Of a stretch of 64,000 nucleotides of DNA, positions 46,013 through 58,770 are shown one piece after another. The notes under the pieces were generated by a model that had not been told where the DNA came from, searched no databases, and saw nothing but the letters and a program-made list of their open reading frames with translations. Position 1 is the stretch's first letter; each line of letters begins with the position of its first letter. A program made the position numbers and the translations under genes. Origin of the DNA: Labia minor (taxonomy: Eukaryota; Arthropoda; Insecta; Dermaptera; Spongiphoridae); the NCBI GenBank assembly GCA_963082975.1, contig OY720345.1:56402528-56466527 (forward strand). Direction: 5' to 3'.

Positions 46013-46370
46013 ATAGGATGTTTCATAAGTATAGTTTCTATTTTTATTTTAATTATAAAATAGATTTAAAAAATCGAAATCAAAATAACTTTTGAAGAGA
46101 GTCTAAATCTAAACAATACTTTTGGAAATTAGAACGTTATTTAGTCCTTGTACATATGCCTTATATGTCAGATTGCCGGTCTATATTAAAAAGTAGGACT
46201 AACAATGCTTGTTCCAAGTTGAAATTTCAAGTTTTCCAGTATAGTGTTCACACTACAACATAGTGGATCTTCATGTCAATATCTTCAAGTTAGATTTTGA
46301 TAAAAATTACAATAATTTACAAAGTAGATACATTCATTACGTTATTTAGTCCTAGTACTTAAAAAAAATA
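46013..46370. repeat. possible degraded DNA transposon
   Basis: Begins ATAGGATGTTTCATAAGTAT, similar to the (T)AGGGTGTTTCATAAGT starts of some insect DNA elements. The phrase GTTATTTAGTCCT.GTAC occurs twice (about 46136 and 46340). No matching end found. Confidence 0.22.
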
Positions 46371-48239
46371 ATTAATAGAATAAAAATAAATATTCTCATA
46401 TTCTTTTTCATAAATTGTCGTCCTCCATCTAATATTTGAGAATCCTATGATCTTACTAGTATAATTGAGATGTTTATTCGTTAATTAACAAATTGATTAT
46501 TATTTATTAATAAGCACAAATGGATTTGAAATAAAGATAAACTGATGTTGGATAAAATACAAGATTGATTGAACATGGTTCTGTTTCCAAATTAGAGTGC
46601 ATACTTATATTTTAGAGTACCAGAATGTTTAGATAAATAGTAACCGCATTAGAGAATGCAGTATATGCAGTAAAGAACTTAGGGAATGGAATTCAGATAA
46701 TGCACTTAAATATCAGTATTGATATATATTCTACATATTTTTGTATTAATTTTTTATATAAATTTTATTAATATATATAAAATAATATAATATATATATA
46801 CAACAAATATAAATTTAGTATATATATATATATATATAATTTATTTATTAAGATATATTTATTCATATTTAAAAATAATATTTGTTTCCGCGATTATTAG
46901 AAATTTAGAATAGAAAATAATCAATTAAGTAATTCAAGCGTAACTGGTATAGTCCTCCTCCACGGAACATGGGTACTAAGTTCAAAAAAATAATAAAAAC
47001 ATTTTGAAAATAAATATATCTAACATATGGCTTAAATGGGCATTTGAGATACAATTTGAATCTTCTTAAGAAAAAATGATAATCATTGTTTATCATAACC
47101 TCAATTTTATAATATTTTTATTAACATAAATATATTCTTTGTGTTTATCATTTTGAATGGATATTTGAGCATTTTTTACGGATATAAAAGAAAAGTAGGA
47201 GATAAATCCATTAAAATGGGATTTTACTCTTTTTAAATGTCCGTCACGGCTTAACCCTTCAAAACAAAATACTTTCTAACACAAATCGAAATTCAATTTT
47301 TTTATCCATATTTCAGAGACTGTCAAAATTGGTTTTCTTTATTTGATCGTCACACAAATAAGTAACTAAACACTAACGTAACAAAATATGCATGTCTGAA
47401 CTATACTCACTAAAGTTCAGTTATAATTAATTATGTCATCAAAGGGTCAAACCGAGAACATTTCGAATAACCTTCCTATAATATTAAATACTATATTGCA
47501 TGAAGATGATGATGGTGTTAGTTTCTCAAGGATTTTAGAATAGTGAGTGATGAGAAAACATGCTAAATAAAAATAAATTAAAAAATAAAAAATAAAAATA
47601 AACACAATATCAATAGAAATATTCTTAAAGTCTGATAAAATGTTAACGCTTCTTATTTTGTTCTTATAAATAAATATCCACGAAAAAGATCTTATCAATA
47701 ACTCAGCATATAATGAATTTTGAAAGTTTTTTAAGGCGTTTATTTGAACTTTTATTTGACGAACATCTACACGTACTATAGATGTTTCCTTTTTTTTCTT
47801 CTCTTTTCTAAAATAAAAGTTATTCATATCAAAAAGTATTTTCAAGTTAAAAAACAAAACTTTTTTTCCATGAAAATTGAATTTTCTAGACAATATTCAA
47901 TAACATACCCCTTTTAAAAGATATATTTATAAAGCCCATTTGAAAGAGTTCCCAGAGGATCGGAAAGAAAAAAGAAATTTACTTAACTTTCTGATATAAA
48001 TAATTTAATAGCCCAAAGGCATTTGGCATAAATAATCGATTAACAAGTCTACAAAGATATATTAATATTCTATTATATAGGTTTCTAATTAATGATTAAT
48101 GAAAAGAAAATTAGGTAATAAATGAATACTACCTATTAATAATTTCTAAACCATATATATATATAATCTATATTATTATTGTTATTATATTTAATGAATT
48201 ATGAAGACACTTTTATAATGACATTTAAACCCTTCGTTA
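46371..48239. other. AT-rich intergenic DNA
   Basis: The 148-codon minus-strand frame at 47447-47893 is rich in K, N, I, F and has no domain or repeat signature; I treat it as chance. Confidence 0.35.
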
Positions 48240-48620
48240 AGTCATCATTTAATAGCATAGAACCCTATTATTGTTTAAAGAAGCATCGAAATCTAGCCAC
48301 CGTCACCAACCTATAGATTTCGATTTACAGAGAGAGGGAAAAAACCGTGGGGTAAAAAAAAATGAAGGGGTGGAAGAGAATAACAGATCGATATATCTCT
48401 CCCTTCGTGTGTTTTAATATTTGAGTTATATGCGGAGAAAAAAGTGTAGAAGAAACGTAATGGGAACCAGTCAGCGAGTGAATAATTCAGTTTTTGATTT
48501 GGCTGGGGAAAATGTCAAGCAATTAGGACCACCACGCCGGTTCAAATGTTAAATCAACATAGCAAAAGCATTCCAACACATTTCACCTTAAGTAGATCCG
48601 ATAGGCGGCACATTTTTGCT
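48240..48620. other. GC-richer island 12 with a 10-bp stem-loop
   Basis: ATCGAAATCT (48285-48294) pairs with AGATTTCGAT (48315-48324) across a 20-nt GC-rich loop. The rest is balanced DNA with no domain. Could be regulatory or a structured transcript segment. Confidence 0.3.
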
Positions 48621-49189
48621 AATCTTTTTACTAAGATGTCACTATTTTTATTTATTCTGGTAATCATTTTTTTTTATAATATTTAATTATAAAATAAAAG
48701 TATTTATATTCAAATTTAAATGAAAATATAGTTACAATCATGATTTTTTTTATTAATGTATAAATATAACAAAATCAGGAGAATTCTTTGTTTAGTAAAA
48801 AAATATATTGAATCTATTCTAAAATTTGTTGAAATTATATAATATATAATTAATATAGAATACACTACATTGGAAAATAATTAGGTAACTAAAAGGATAA
48901 ATTATGACAATAATAGATAAATATATTAAGGTTAATTTAGCAATGATTTCTCATAGATATTTTCAAAAAATATATAAATATATACTATTAGTATATGTAT
49001 CATTAAAATTATTGACTATATTTATAAATTATTATTATAGAAAATATATATATTGTATATATAATTTTAATAATGAATATTCAATTAAAAAAAGAAAACA
49101 ATAGATGTATATATAGTATAAATGTAAATAAATTATAATTTTAAATTATATTAAAGAAAATATTTAATTATATTATTTATATTTTTTGC
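48621..49189. other. AT-rich intergenic DNA
   Basis: No recognised feature. Confidence 0.3.
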
Positions 49190-49395
49190 CACGTGCTAAA
49201 AACCTATCCCGACCTGTTCTTTTTTTTATTAGACTCGGATGATAGGGAAAGGGTCCATATATCTCCCTCGAATATTTTCCATTGGGAAACTTTGTCAAGA
49301 TATGTCAGATTTACAGGTTGTAGATGATGTTGATTATGATTATTATTGATGTTGTCTTGAGACATGTATCGATGAACTTGTCAACATTTGTAAAT
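49190..49395. other. GC-richer island 13
   Basis: Starts GCCACGTGC (E-box). No open frame of note. Candidate non-coding element. Confidence 0.22.
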
Positions 49396-49758
49396 TATAA
49401 AAAAAATACTGGGCTAGCACATAAATTTATATAATATTTATTATTCTTACTATTTAAAAATGATAAATTTAAATTCATTAAATTAAAAATTAAAAATTTT
49501 AAGTTTTTATTATTTATTTATTATTATAATCACAAAATACGAGTTTAGTTTTGTTATTCTAATTATTTTCAAATGTTTTCGATTTTAATTGTATTTTAAT
49601 TGAAAATTGAATAAAATTATTGATTATTTTTTTTTTTATATTAAAACCTTTTAATTTGTATAAGGAAAGTTTTGTAATACATATCAAATGGTGATTTTAT
49701 AAATAATAAATTTATTATTATATAGTGTTTATGATTATTTTTCTATTTTAACCTTTTT

Positions 49759-49791
49759 ACCGACCGACGATAGTAAGGGAGGTATTGTTTT
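49759..49791 (+). mobile_element. solo 33-bp HINE 5' terminus, second example
   Basis: Identical in extent to 13920-13952: ACCGACCGACG through GGTATTGTTTT after a T run, then unrelated DNA (ATTTTATTACCACC). No other HINE sequence nearby. Confidence 0.7.
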
Positions 49792-51929
49792 ATTTTATTA
49801 CCACCTATCATCTAGGTGAGAGGTATTCACCTTATCCCTACCACTTACCAACCGCCCACTTTAGTATCTCTATTGGTAGAAAAATTTCCATACTGCTCAT
49901 CTATTCTAGTAATTTAACTATAAACAATCAAGAATTTTATGAAAACTTAATGAAATTATTTTTTAATAAAGCTATGAATTGATTTTAAATAATGCTTTAA
50001 AAAATTTATCTTTTAATGTTTTTAAAAATGTCGATTAAATTGAAAAAATGAAAAATAGAAAATAGCAATTGGGCAAGACCCCTACCGCACACTAAAAAAT
50101 TCCTTCTGTCCTCTGGAGGCCGGTAGGGTGCAGTTAAAATACAATTGTCTATTTCATTTTAACCTAACTAAATCTAATTTTACATATAACATGAATATGT
50201 AAATTAATTAGTATTTTTGAAGAAAATATTTTTCCCTTGTTTATTTGTCTATAACTCCCTCGTTTCTTTATCAGATCTCCTAACATTAAAAGGTTCATCC
50301 TCACTTTACGATAAGACAATGTAAGTTACCTTCCTTTAAGAAAAAAATAAAAAAAATAAAAACTTAAACAACTTTCTATCGAATAAAATTTGAAAACAAA
50401 ATTAATATTTTTGTTTTTATTTATTTAATGATATACTATACATATACTAATTCGATTTACAACTATTTAAACATTGATTGTTAAAAAGATAATTTTAGTT
50501 TTAGATTAAACTCAAAAAATACATTTCCTGTTGAAAATTAGAATTTAATTTTTATTTTATTTTATTTATTTATTTATTTTTTTGTTTTGTTGAATATGTC
50601 AAATTCAGTTATTTTAATTATATTATAAATAAATATATATTAAATCAATACTGTTTAATGTATATAGTTGAATGAGAGTAAAACTATTTAAAAACAATCG
50701 TAAAGCTAAGCAAATTCAATTATCATATATAAACATAACTCTTTAAATTTATCAACTAAATGATAACTATTTTTAGTTAAGTATATAATACGCATATAAC
50801 TAATATTTGTTGGATATTCTGTACTTACATAAAAAAATTCTTAACAATATACCTATCTATTGAATAATTAAAAAATAATCAATACAACAAATAATGATAT
50901 AATAGATCAATAATAAAATGCGATAATAAAATATAAAAAATAAATCAATAATGAAACGAATATGCATAAATAGATTTAAGAAATCGAGACGATAAATATT
51001 TTCAACACTTTCATAATCTTATATAAATAGTGTATAAGTCGATAGACACACATAATATAATAAGATTTGAGTGAAAAAACATAATAGAACAGACATATGT
51101 CTAGTATTTATCAAAATATGACTCATTAAGGAAAGTAAAGAGTTTTACAATTAAATTTAGTCTACTGAAATATTCATAATTATATATATATAGATTATAT
51201 TATTCTATTAGTTAATATATTTTTTATAGAAAAAATATAATTTATATTAATACTAGTAAACATATAGAATAACAAATATTAAAATATTAATAATTTAATA
51301 TTTTAATAAGATATTAAAAGTATTATATATATATATATATTTAATATATTTAATTTAAACAAATACATTTTTTCTTATAATATTTTAATCTATATTTATA
51401 AAAGAGAATGTCTTCCATATCTGTCTATATATTCTTCATACATTCCCAATCAATTCATAAAATTGAAATGAAAAATGTAAGGAAAATTAAAAAAAACTAT
51501 ATATTTGAAAAGTAATTATTTAATTAAGAGCGTAGATAAGTCGTAATATTCTAAACTACTCAACAATAAAAGTTCAAAACTCAACTTTATTAAAATTTAA
51601 AATAATAATAAAAAAAAATTTAATAATAATAAATAATAATAAATCCATTAATTAATAAAAAATATACATTATAATGAAGGTTTTTTGTATTATCAAATTA
51701 AAATTTAGTCATTATTTTTTAAAATTATTTTACTCAGATTGAAATTCTTTAAAATATGACTCATGACTGTTGTGTTTCTTTCATAATTTCATTATTTACT
51801 TTCATTTATTTATTTTTTATTTTTCTTCTAGATATTTATATTTCGTTATCTATTCTTTAAAAAAAAAATTTAAAATATTTCAAAAAATAAAACAACAAAA
51901 TTATAAATTTTGCATTTTTTAGATAGTTA
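49792..51929. other. AT-rich DNA with a small stem-loop
   Basis: At about 50080-50130 CCTACCG pairs with CGGTAGG around a ~38-nt loop in a GC-richer patch. The rest is AT-rich and featureless. Confidence 0.35.
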
Positions 51930-52095
51930 GTATCGTAAAATCCAAGGGGTTACAATGTGCTGAACACATGGCTCAAATGAATGAGGAAATGTTAGTGAAA
52001 AGTTTGTTTAAAGGCATACCAATTGAGAATCGACAGGTTGGTAAACTAAGGACACTATGGTAATACAATTTAAAGGTAAGTAGAAAAGAATTAGA
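51930..52095 (+). pseudogene. LINE C-terminal fragment (RTE/Jockey-like)
   Basis: The plus strand reads KSKGLQCAEHMAQMNEEMLV, then KSLFKGIPIENRQVGKLRTLW before a stop. This matches the LRWAGHVARMxEERxxK...xGRRxVGRPRxRW tail found at the C-terminus of several LINE ORFs. About 50 codons survive, with no RT motifs. Confidence 0.5.
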
Positions 52096-53169
52096 AAGAG
52101 ATAGTAATTTTAAAATGAGTATAGTAGGAAAAAATGAACAAATAAATTCTTATATTGTTATTTATATTGCATTTTTCTAACTAATTCTAAATTATAATAT
52201 ATATCTAAATTTAGAAATAGGACTAGCCTGGGAGGATACAAAAGGGCACTTACTATCTTAGGTATATTTTTTTAAGGAGTGATTTGTAACTCCATCCACA
52301 ACATTCCCTTGCCTTTCTTCATTTAGAAATTAATTAAAATTGGAAACAAACAATTGAAAAAAATACTTATTACTATTTACTAGATTTAACTTTATGAATA
52401 AATATGTTAAGAAAATAAATTTTAAATTTTAACAATTATCCAAAACTTTTTGCTTGGAGAGAAATTTTGTTAAAATGATCCTTGAATAACAAACTTCCTT
52501 TCACCTCCTCCCTACTAAATTTAGTTCAATAGGTCATACATAACACCGGATGGTTTGGGCTTAGAAAGAATATTTTTTTAAATTAGTTATAGGGAGTGAG
52601 GACCCCTGAATTTCAATGTCAAGGACAAACATCCACAATGACCTTGGTTTTACTTTTATCTTTTAAATTTATTATTCAAATAGATGTTGTCAGTAGTTTT
52701 TTTCATCGTGAAAAAATTGTAAACACTTTTGTATTATAGAAAGCATAAAAAATTTATTTTGATTCAGGATAAATTTTCAATTTATTATTATTTTATTTTA
52801 AAAATGATTTAATTTTATTTGAGAAATGTATAAAAACAGACCGCAATTAACCTTTGAAATAATATATTTAAGGAGTATATATATATATACTCTTTATATA
52901 TATATATATAATAGCAGCAGTCAGGCCGCCTTTGATGGTATTTCTGTTTTCACTAGGGACAATTGACAAAAGTAAATCATCCATTCATTCTTCCGAACTA
53001 AATTTTCATGCTAATAAAATATTAAATTCTTTAATTATCTATCTTTAATATCTAAACTTATACTTTAAATTGACGTATATTTAAATATCTTTCTGTTAAA
53101 GTAATACTTATAATGGCATACAAATTGTATAAATAAATAATTATAAAAAATAAACAAATAATAATTATA
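52096..53169. other. AT-rich DNA
   Basis: A perfect AT palindrome GAGTATATATATATATACTC is at about 52873-52892. Nothing else recognised. Confidence 0.35.
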
Positions 53170-53455
53170 ATATAAGTATTTATTTAAAAGTAAATATAAA
53201 TAAATATTATTGTTAACTAAACTAAAAAAAGTCTTACATTAATTATTTTAATTAATTAATTAATTAACTAATCTTTTAATATTGTGTTCATAATAAAAAA
53301 ATTAATATAAGTATTTATTTAAAAGTATATATAAATAAATATTATAAATTTTTCTTGAATTTACTATGTTACTAGAAAAAAGAAAGTCTTATATTAATTA
53401 TTTTAATTAATTAACTAATTTTTTAATATTGTGTTCATAATAAAAAAAAATTAAC
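53170..53455 (+). repeat. tandem duplication (about 135-150 bp units)
   Basis: Two adjacent units each begin AAGTATTTATTTAAAAGTA and end TTTAATATTGTGTTCATAAT followed by an A run. Unit 2 carries about 20 extra bases in the middle. It lies just upstream of the Kr promoter region. Confidence 0.65.
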
Positions 53456-53499
53456 GTCATTAATTAAAAATTTTATAAATTGTTCTCCATTTTGTATTC

Positions 53500-53911
53500 A
53501 AAGACATTTTCAGGTAGAAATAATTAAGCATGTAGGAAGTGGAATAGTGAAAGGGAAGGGGTGGGATAAGAGGGGTAGGGTGGAGGGAAGGCGATGATTG
53601 TGTTCTGCTTTTCTGCAAGCCGCTCATTGACAGTATAAGTCCCCCACCACTCACGAAAACGAGTAAGGGGCGTGCGCATTGGTGGAAGAGTGGGGAGCGA
53701 GAAGGGGAAGGGCCCAAAGATATCCTCCAGAAGTAGTAGGGTAGGTTAGTTTAGTTGAGTGTCAGCTCGCGAGTGAGTTGGAACCTTCCGGCTGTATGCT
53801 CTGGCCATTCACATAATACAGTTCTAGTTTCAAAGTTTTATTTGACATTTCTTCAGAGAATTGTTCCTAACTGGAACCATTGATTTGGCCAAGTTATTAT
53901 TTTTTGCGCCC
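53500..53911 (+). promoter_or_regulatory. Kr: putative Kr promoter and 5' UTR
   Basis: This GC-richer segment ends at the Kr start codon. Its upstream part (53520-53720) is rich in G/A with repeated GGGG and CCCC runs. The part nearest the ATG (about 53720-53911) is balanced and would hold the 5' UTR. TCAGT/TTAGTT-like initiator candidates occur near 53730-53770, but I cannot fix the transcription start. No TATA box is obvious. The call is inferred from position. Confidence 0.42.
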
Positions 53912-53942
53912 ATGGCGCTTTCCTATATTCATGAAACTCAGG
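53912..53942 (+). CDS. Kr: Krüppel, coding exon 1
   Basis: A short start exon encodes MALSYIHETQ plus the first base of a glycine codon. Support: a strong start context (CGCCCATGG); a consensus donor directly after (CAGG|GTGAGT, intron from 53943); phase 1, which matches the acceptor of the large exon; and similarity to the Drosophila Kr N-terminus (MSISMLQDAQ), which is likewise encoded on a short first exon. It was found by searching upstream of the zinc-finger exon for a start with the right phase. The joined N-terminus reads MALSYIHETQGLGHVPK if the first AG is used. No transcript evidence is available here. Confidence 0.7.
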
Positions 53943-54495
53943 GTGAGTGTCAATTACCTGTCTTTTTCATCGTATTATTACACTAGTAAACTACAGGTAG
54001 AATTTCTTTATTTATTATTTTTATTCTTTTTTTTTATTTTATATATATGTGTATATGCATGCCATTCCTTAAATGAATACTATTATGTAAATATTAATTT
54101 TATTCTTCTTTTTTTAACTAAAGAAACCTTTTATTTTATAATTTTCTTAAAATAAAATAAAATATAATTCTTTAGATCAGATTCTAAATCGATAATGTAT
54201 TCTTTTATATTAAATAATGATAAATCTTCTTATATTTTTTCCTTTTTTCTTTCTTTTTTGTGGGAGCAACAATACAAAATAAATAAATGGGCTCAAAATT
54301 TTATTAAAAAGAACAATTTTTTTAAAAGATCTATTAGAAAAACATTTTTTTTATTCTTTTTGTTAAAATTAATAGAAATTTTTGTAAATTTGGACGAATT
54401 CTCCACCTATACCCATTCAACTCATCCAATTGAACAATATAAATTAATTTTATTAATAAATAATATTAAAACTTTAAAATGAATTGTTTATTCAA

Positions 54496-54987
54496 TTGGT
54501 AATTTTATAAACTGGTCATCCAGTCATGGATTTGGATAAAACTTTACCAGAGGGCTCCTTTTTTAATTCCAAATGAACTTATACATTTTTTGCGGGTCGC
54601 TTCTAGTTTACAAGATAAAAACTATTTAAGTTATATAAATCCATTGATATTTTATTTAGCTACTATGTTTTATTAATTTGACCAGAGGGCACCACTAATT
54701 TTCTGTTTTTTCAGTTCGGATTAGATATAGAAAAATTAAAAAAATAATTAATTAAATAATTCCCCTATCCGAACCGAAAATTAGGAATAAGTGAATAATT
54801 CGTGAATTAGTCAATAAAACATTATTTAATGACATCATATTTCGAAATTCATAATAAACTAATCCAGCAAACTTCAATCCGTTTTATCTCGTATTCTAGA
54901 AACGACCCGCATTTGGAATTAAAAAAGGAACCCAAAGTAAAGTTTATCCAAATCCATGACTGAATGACCAGTTTATATAATTACCAA
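54496..54987. mobile_element. long-arm inverted-repeat element, copy 2, in the Kr intron
   Basis: 492 bp. The left end TTGGTAATTTTATAAACTGG matches the right end read inward, TTGGTAATTATATAAACTGG, followed in both arms by TCAGTCATGGATTTGGATAAA-like and TCTAGTTTAC/TCTAGAATAC...ATAAAA blocks. From GGATAAA inward it is homologous to 35545-35996, but the outermost ~35 bp differ. No clear target duplication. Confidence 0.7.
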
Positions 54988-55589
54988 TATTTATTTTGCA
55001 TGCCTCTAATTAAATTTTTAAAGGATAATATTCGTAACGTATTTTGTCTATTAATTTTATTTACTATTCTATTTTTGTGATAATCATTTTTCTTGATGTT
55101 TCAATTAATGGAAAGTTAAAATTGATTATTATTTAGATAATATATCTATATATATTATAATTTAATTTAATTAGATTTAAATAAATTTTATTTTTAATAT
55201 TATTTACTATTTATTATTTACTATTACTATTTATTTTTATATTTATTTATATATCTGGTCTTAACGCTATTTCAAAATTTTTATAAAAATTTAAAAAATC
55301 AACAAAATAGAAATTTTATTTTAACATTTTTAAAAATAATTTGAAATCAATTATTAATTTTATGTTATAATATATAATATATATTATTATGATATAATAA
55401 TAATAGTTTTTCCGCCCCTTAAATGCATTTCTGCTTCTCTTTTTTACTAATTATAATTACTATTTACCATAATTACATGAAATATATATTATTTTAAATT
55501 TTTTAAAATTTATAATTAAAGAAATTAAAACAATATCTTATATTAAATTGTTTACTCATTAAAATAAGTCGGAATATACTATTATATAT

Positions 55590-55710
55590 ACCCCAATGGT
55601 ATCTTGTAGGGTTGGCGCCTGTGGTGCGGTCGTTAGGCCACCCTTCCTACGTGTCCAATGGATTAAAGGGCTCTCCCCTTCTTATTCCCGAAAAATTTCT
55701 CTTGATGATA
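55590..55710. other. GC-richer intronic patch, weak tRNA-like head
   Basis: GGCGCCTGTGGTGCGGTCGTTAGG has an A-box-like TGGTGCGGTCGTTAGG but no B-box follows, so a SINE call is not supported. Confidence 0.2.
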
Positions 55711-57599
55711 TGGGAATTAATTCCAGTATTCATTTCTTGAATTATATATATATTTGTAGTTGAAAATCAAAATTAAAATAAAATAAACCACAGTATAATT
55801 TCATTAAAATTTAACATCGGGTTTTAAATCTCAAAATGTGATATACATATATGAAACTTATCTGATTAAATTAAGATTAATACACAGCTTTTTGTCCACT
55901 TCCTTAAAGATCAAAATTACTTTTATTAAAAACTCATTTTTATTTTTTTATTCCAAAAAAAAAATTGAATAATTTTTTATATCTTGACTTATTTTTAAAA
56001 TATTTTATTCAGTATCAAAACCAACCGTCGGATTATACGTAATACAATTTACTATTTTTTTTCTAACTGCTATGAAATTAATTATAATCCACAAAGAGAC
56101 GTTGGAAATCTTTGATATTCAGATGAAAAGAAAAACAAAGCTTTTTCGGCAAGATAAAAGGTCGGCTCCTTTGATGGAATTACGCCTATGAAACTATATT
56201 TGCAGGATTTTAAAAAAAAATTTATTTTTATATTTATTTTATCTAACACTTGAAAAAAAAATATTAAAAAATGATTTTTTTTTACAAAGAATACTACTAA
56301 ATCAACAATTGACGAAATATTAATATTCAAATTTATAGTTCAATTTTTAATATTAAAATGTTAAATTTGTTTTAATTACGCTTTAGATAAAAAGTATAGT
56401 TTGTTGTAATTCTATTTTTTATTTTTAGTTTTTTTTTTGTAAATTGAATCAATGGTTCCAATTTCATTGGTATTAGTAAAAAATACGTTAATGAAATTTG
56501 AAGATGTAATATGAATAAATGAAATATTTTTATATTATTTAAAAATTTGAAATTCTATATTAACTTTTTTATTTTATTTTTTTTTAATCTTAATTTCTCA
56601 TTACTATTTCAAAAAATTATTTCTTTTATTATTTTTATTATAATTTGTTTTCGATGATCAATTTATAATTAATATTATTAATTCACAAAATAAAATGATG
56701 TGAATATTTTAAATGTAAATATTGAATAATAGTTAAAAATTTATCAACAATATAATTGATATTTATTGTTAATTGGTTTTAAATAGCTTAATTAAATATT
56801 TTAATGTAAAATTGATTTACTTAAAATTTTAAAATTAAATTTTTCTCTTCATTATTTAGTTTGTAAATTCCTATCTTTATTTTTTATTAATTTTTGAGAA
56901 CAGGATATAGGATCTATATCAAATCTAAAATAAAATGTTTTAAAATGAAATCTATTAAGATTGGTTTAATTTCATGAAAATTTGAATAATATAAGAAATA
57001 AATGGATGGGTTAGTCTAGTTTGAGAAAATTTCAAATCTTAAAATCAAAAGAAACTGAAATTTTTTTATTCCATTGAAATTTTGTATGTTAATAGCTTAT
57101 ACGATGTTAAAAATTTTAGTCAAAGACCCGGATATTCCTGATATTTTTTTTTTTATCAATTTCTTACTGTTTCTTTATTTTCATTTATAAATTATGAAAT
57201 CGAATAGTAAGGTTAGGTAATTTATAAGGTATTATTTTTTCAGGAATTTATTTTTTCAAAAATATAAAAAATACAGCCTGTTGGTGATCGTTTTCCTAGA
57301 AAAATCTAGAACCCTAGAAAAATAACTTGAAAAAAAAAATTTCAATTTTGTGCCATTAATTTTTTAACTTATCAATTTCAAGTTCGATGGATGAAAAAAT
57401 AAATTCCTTAAAATAATTTTTTTTTCTCCTTTCTTTTATATATAAATTAAGTTTTATACTAGGATAATTCTTTCGAATAATATTCCCTCAATTCCTTAAT
57501 TTCAGTTTAATAAACTTATTTACTTTATTTTTCATTTATGTGTTCTAATAACGATAATAAGAATATTATTTTATAATTATTTCTCAATAAATGGATTAT

Positions 57600-57980
57600 A
57601 TCGAGACACATCAAAGAATTTCTTCATGTTGGAGAATATTCTTCCCCTGGAGGCGATTATTAGTGCTTGGGTTTACTCTTCTCTGCATGGTATTTTTCAT
57701 TTTTTTTTCTTGTCTCACCCTCTATCCTCACTGGTCCAGGTCAGGGTATCAAATGACGTCATAGGAAATACTAAGGGGCAATGAACTCTAAAAAAAAATC
57801 AGGAAAAAACCGAAATTCTTGATTTTGAAGAGCTTTTCTATCCCTCTAATTGGTGAAGACCCAGGACCATTAGGACGTCCAAGAAATTAATAAGAAGCTT
57901 TTGTTTGTAGTTCTATATTTGACACCCTACAATCAATGTCGAATTCTACCCCCACTTTTTCGACCTTTTCTCTTTTTCAC
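57600..57980. promoter_or_regulatory. GC-richer intronic island, candidate Kr regulatory module
   Basis: About 380 bp of balanced DNA within the Kr intron, without open frames of note, containing GTCCAGGTCAGG and one TGACGTCA (about 57753-57760). Position and composition suggest regulatory DNA; there is no direct proof. Confidence 0.3.
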
Positions 57981-58740
57981 CTCTCGATTTGTACGTTAAA
58001 TGTTCAAATATAAAAAAAAAATTTTATAACAACATATAAACATATAAATTTATACAAGATTGCATCTTAATAGTTGCATTTAATATATATGAAATAAAAA
58101 AAATAATGAAATCCAAATTCTATCTCATTTCTAAAAATATTTCAAATTCTTATATTTCGATGATTTATTTGAAATAATTTTATTTATATCCTTCTAATTC
58201 ATTTTTTGTAATTTTTTCATATTGCAGATCCAGATACAATTTCCTTTTTACTACGGATGGGGTTATATATTTAAACTTAAATTTAAATATTTATTTATAA
58301 ATTTGTTAAAAATAAAAAAAGTTGATGTGTGTGATAATAATATTATCGTGTTTAATCAGAGTCCACTGTATTTTTTCGTTTTTATTTTACTTATATATTA
58401 AATTATATTAATATTAAATTGATTGTCTTTAAGAATCTTAATATATATCAATACATCCGCATACATAAGCAAAAAATTAAATGTTTACTGATTATTTATA
58501 GAATTTCTAAGCTCATTTATAAATTATTAATTAATGCTCTTAATATTTTAATTTTTTTTTTTATAAAATTTTGAAATATTAGCATAATTATTTTTCATTA
58601 TTATCAAATATTATTATTTCTTTTTTATTAATCCCTGTTACCGAAATTAAATATGCATTTGTTTTTAGTTTAGTTAAACAAAAAAAAGTATATAAATCTA
58701 TAATATGTAACTTAGTAATAAATAATATCTTTTGTTAATT

Positions 58741-58770
58741 TATTGTATTTTTTTTTCTTTCTAGGCCTAG
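58741..58770 (+). other. Kr: splice acceptor of Kr exon 2
   Basis: A T-rich tract (TTTTTTTTTCTTT) leads to CTAG at 58761-58764 and a second AG at 58769-58770. Both leave phase 1. The first is better placed after the pyrimidine tract. Confidence 0.65.

Larger units (their letters stand above)
53943..58764 (+). other. Kr: Kr intron 1 (about 4.8 kb)
   Basis: Starts GTGAGT and ends in a pyrimidine tract plus CTAG. It is mostly AT-rich. It holds an inverted-repeat element (54496-54987), a GC-richer patch at 55590-55700 and another island at 57600-57980. The Drosophila intron is only a few hundred bases as I recall, so this one is expanded. A second AG at 58769-58770 would shift the exon start by two codons in the same phase. 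Confidence 0.65.

Noticed and set aside
47447-47893. 148-codon minus-strand open frame, second longest outside the known elements
   Set aside because: Composition is K, N, I, F-rich as expected from AT-rich DNA. No domain, splice context or repeat similarity.
55600-55670. tRNA or SINE head
   Set aside because: An A-box-like stretch is present, but no B-box or cloverleaf can be drawn.
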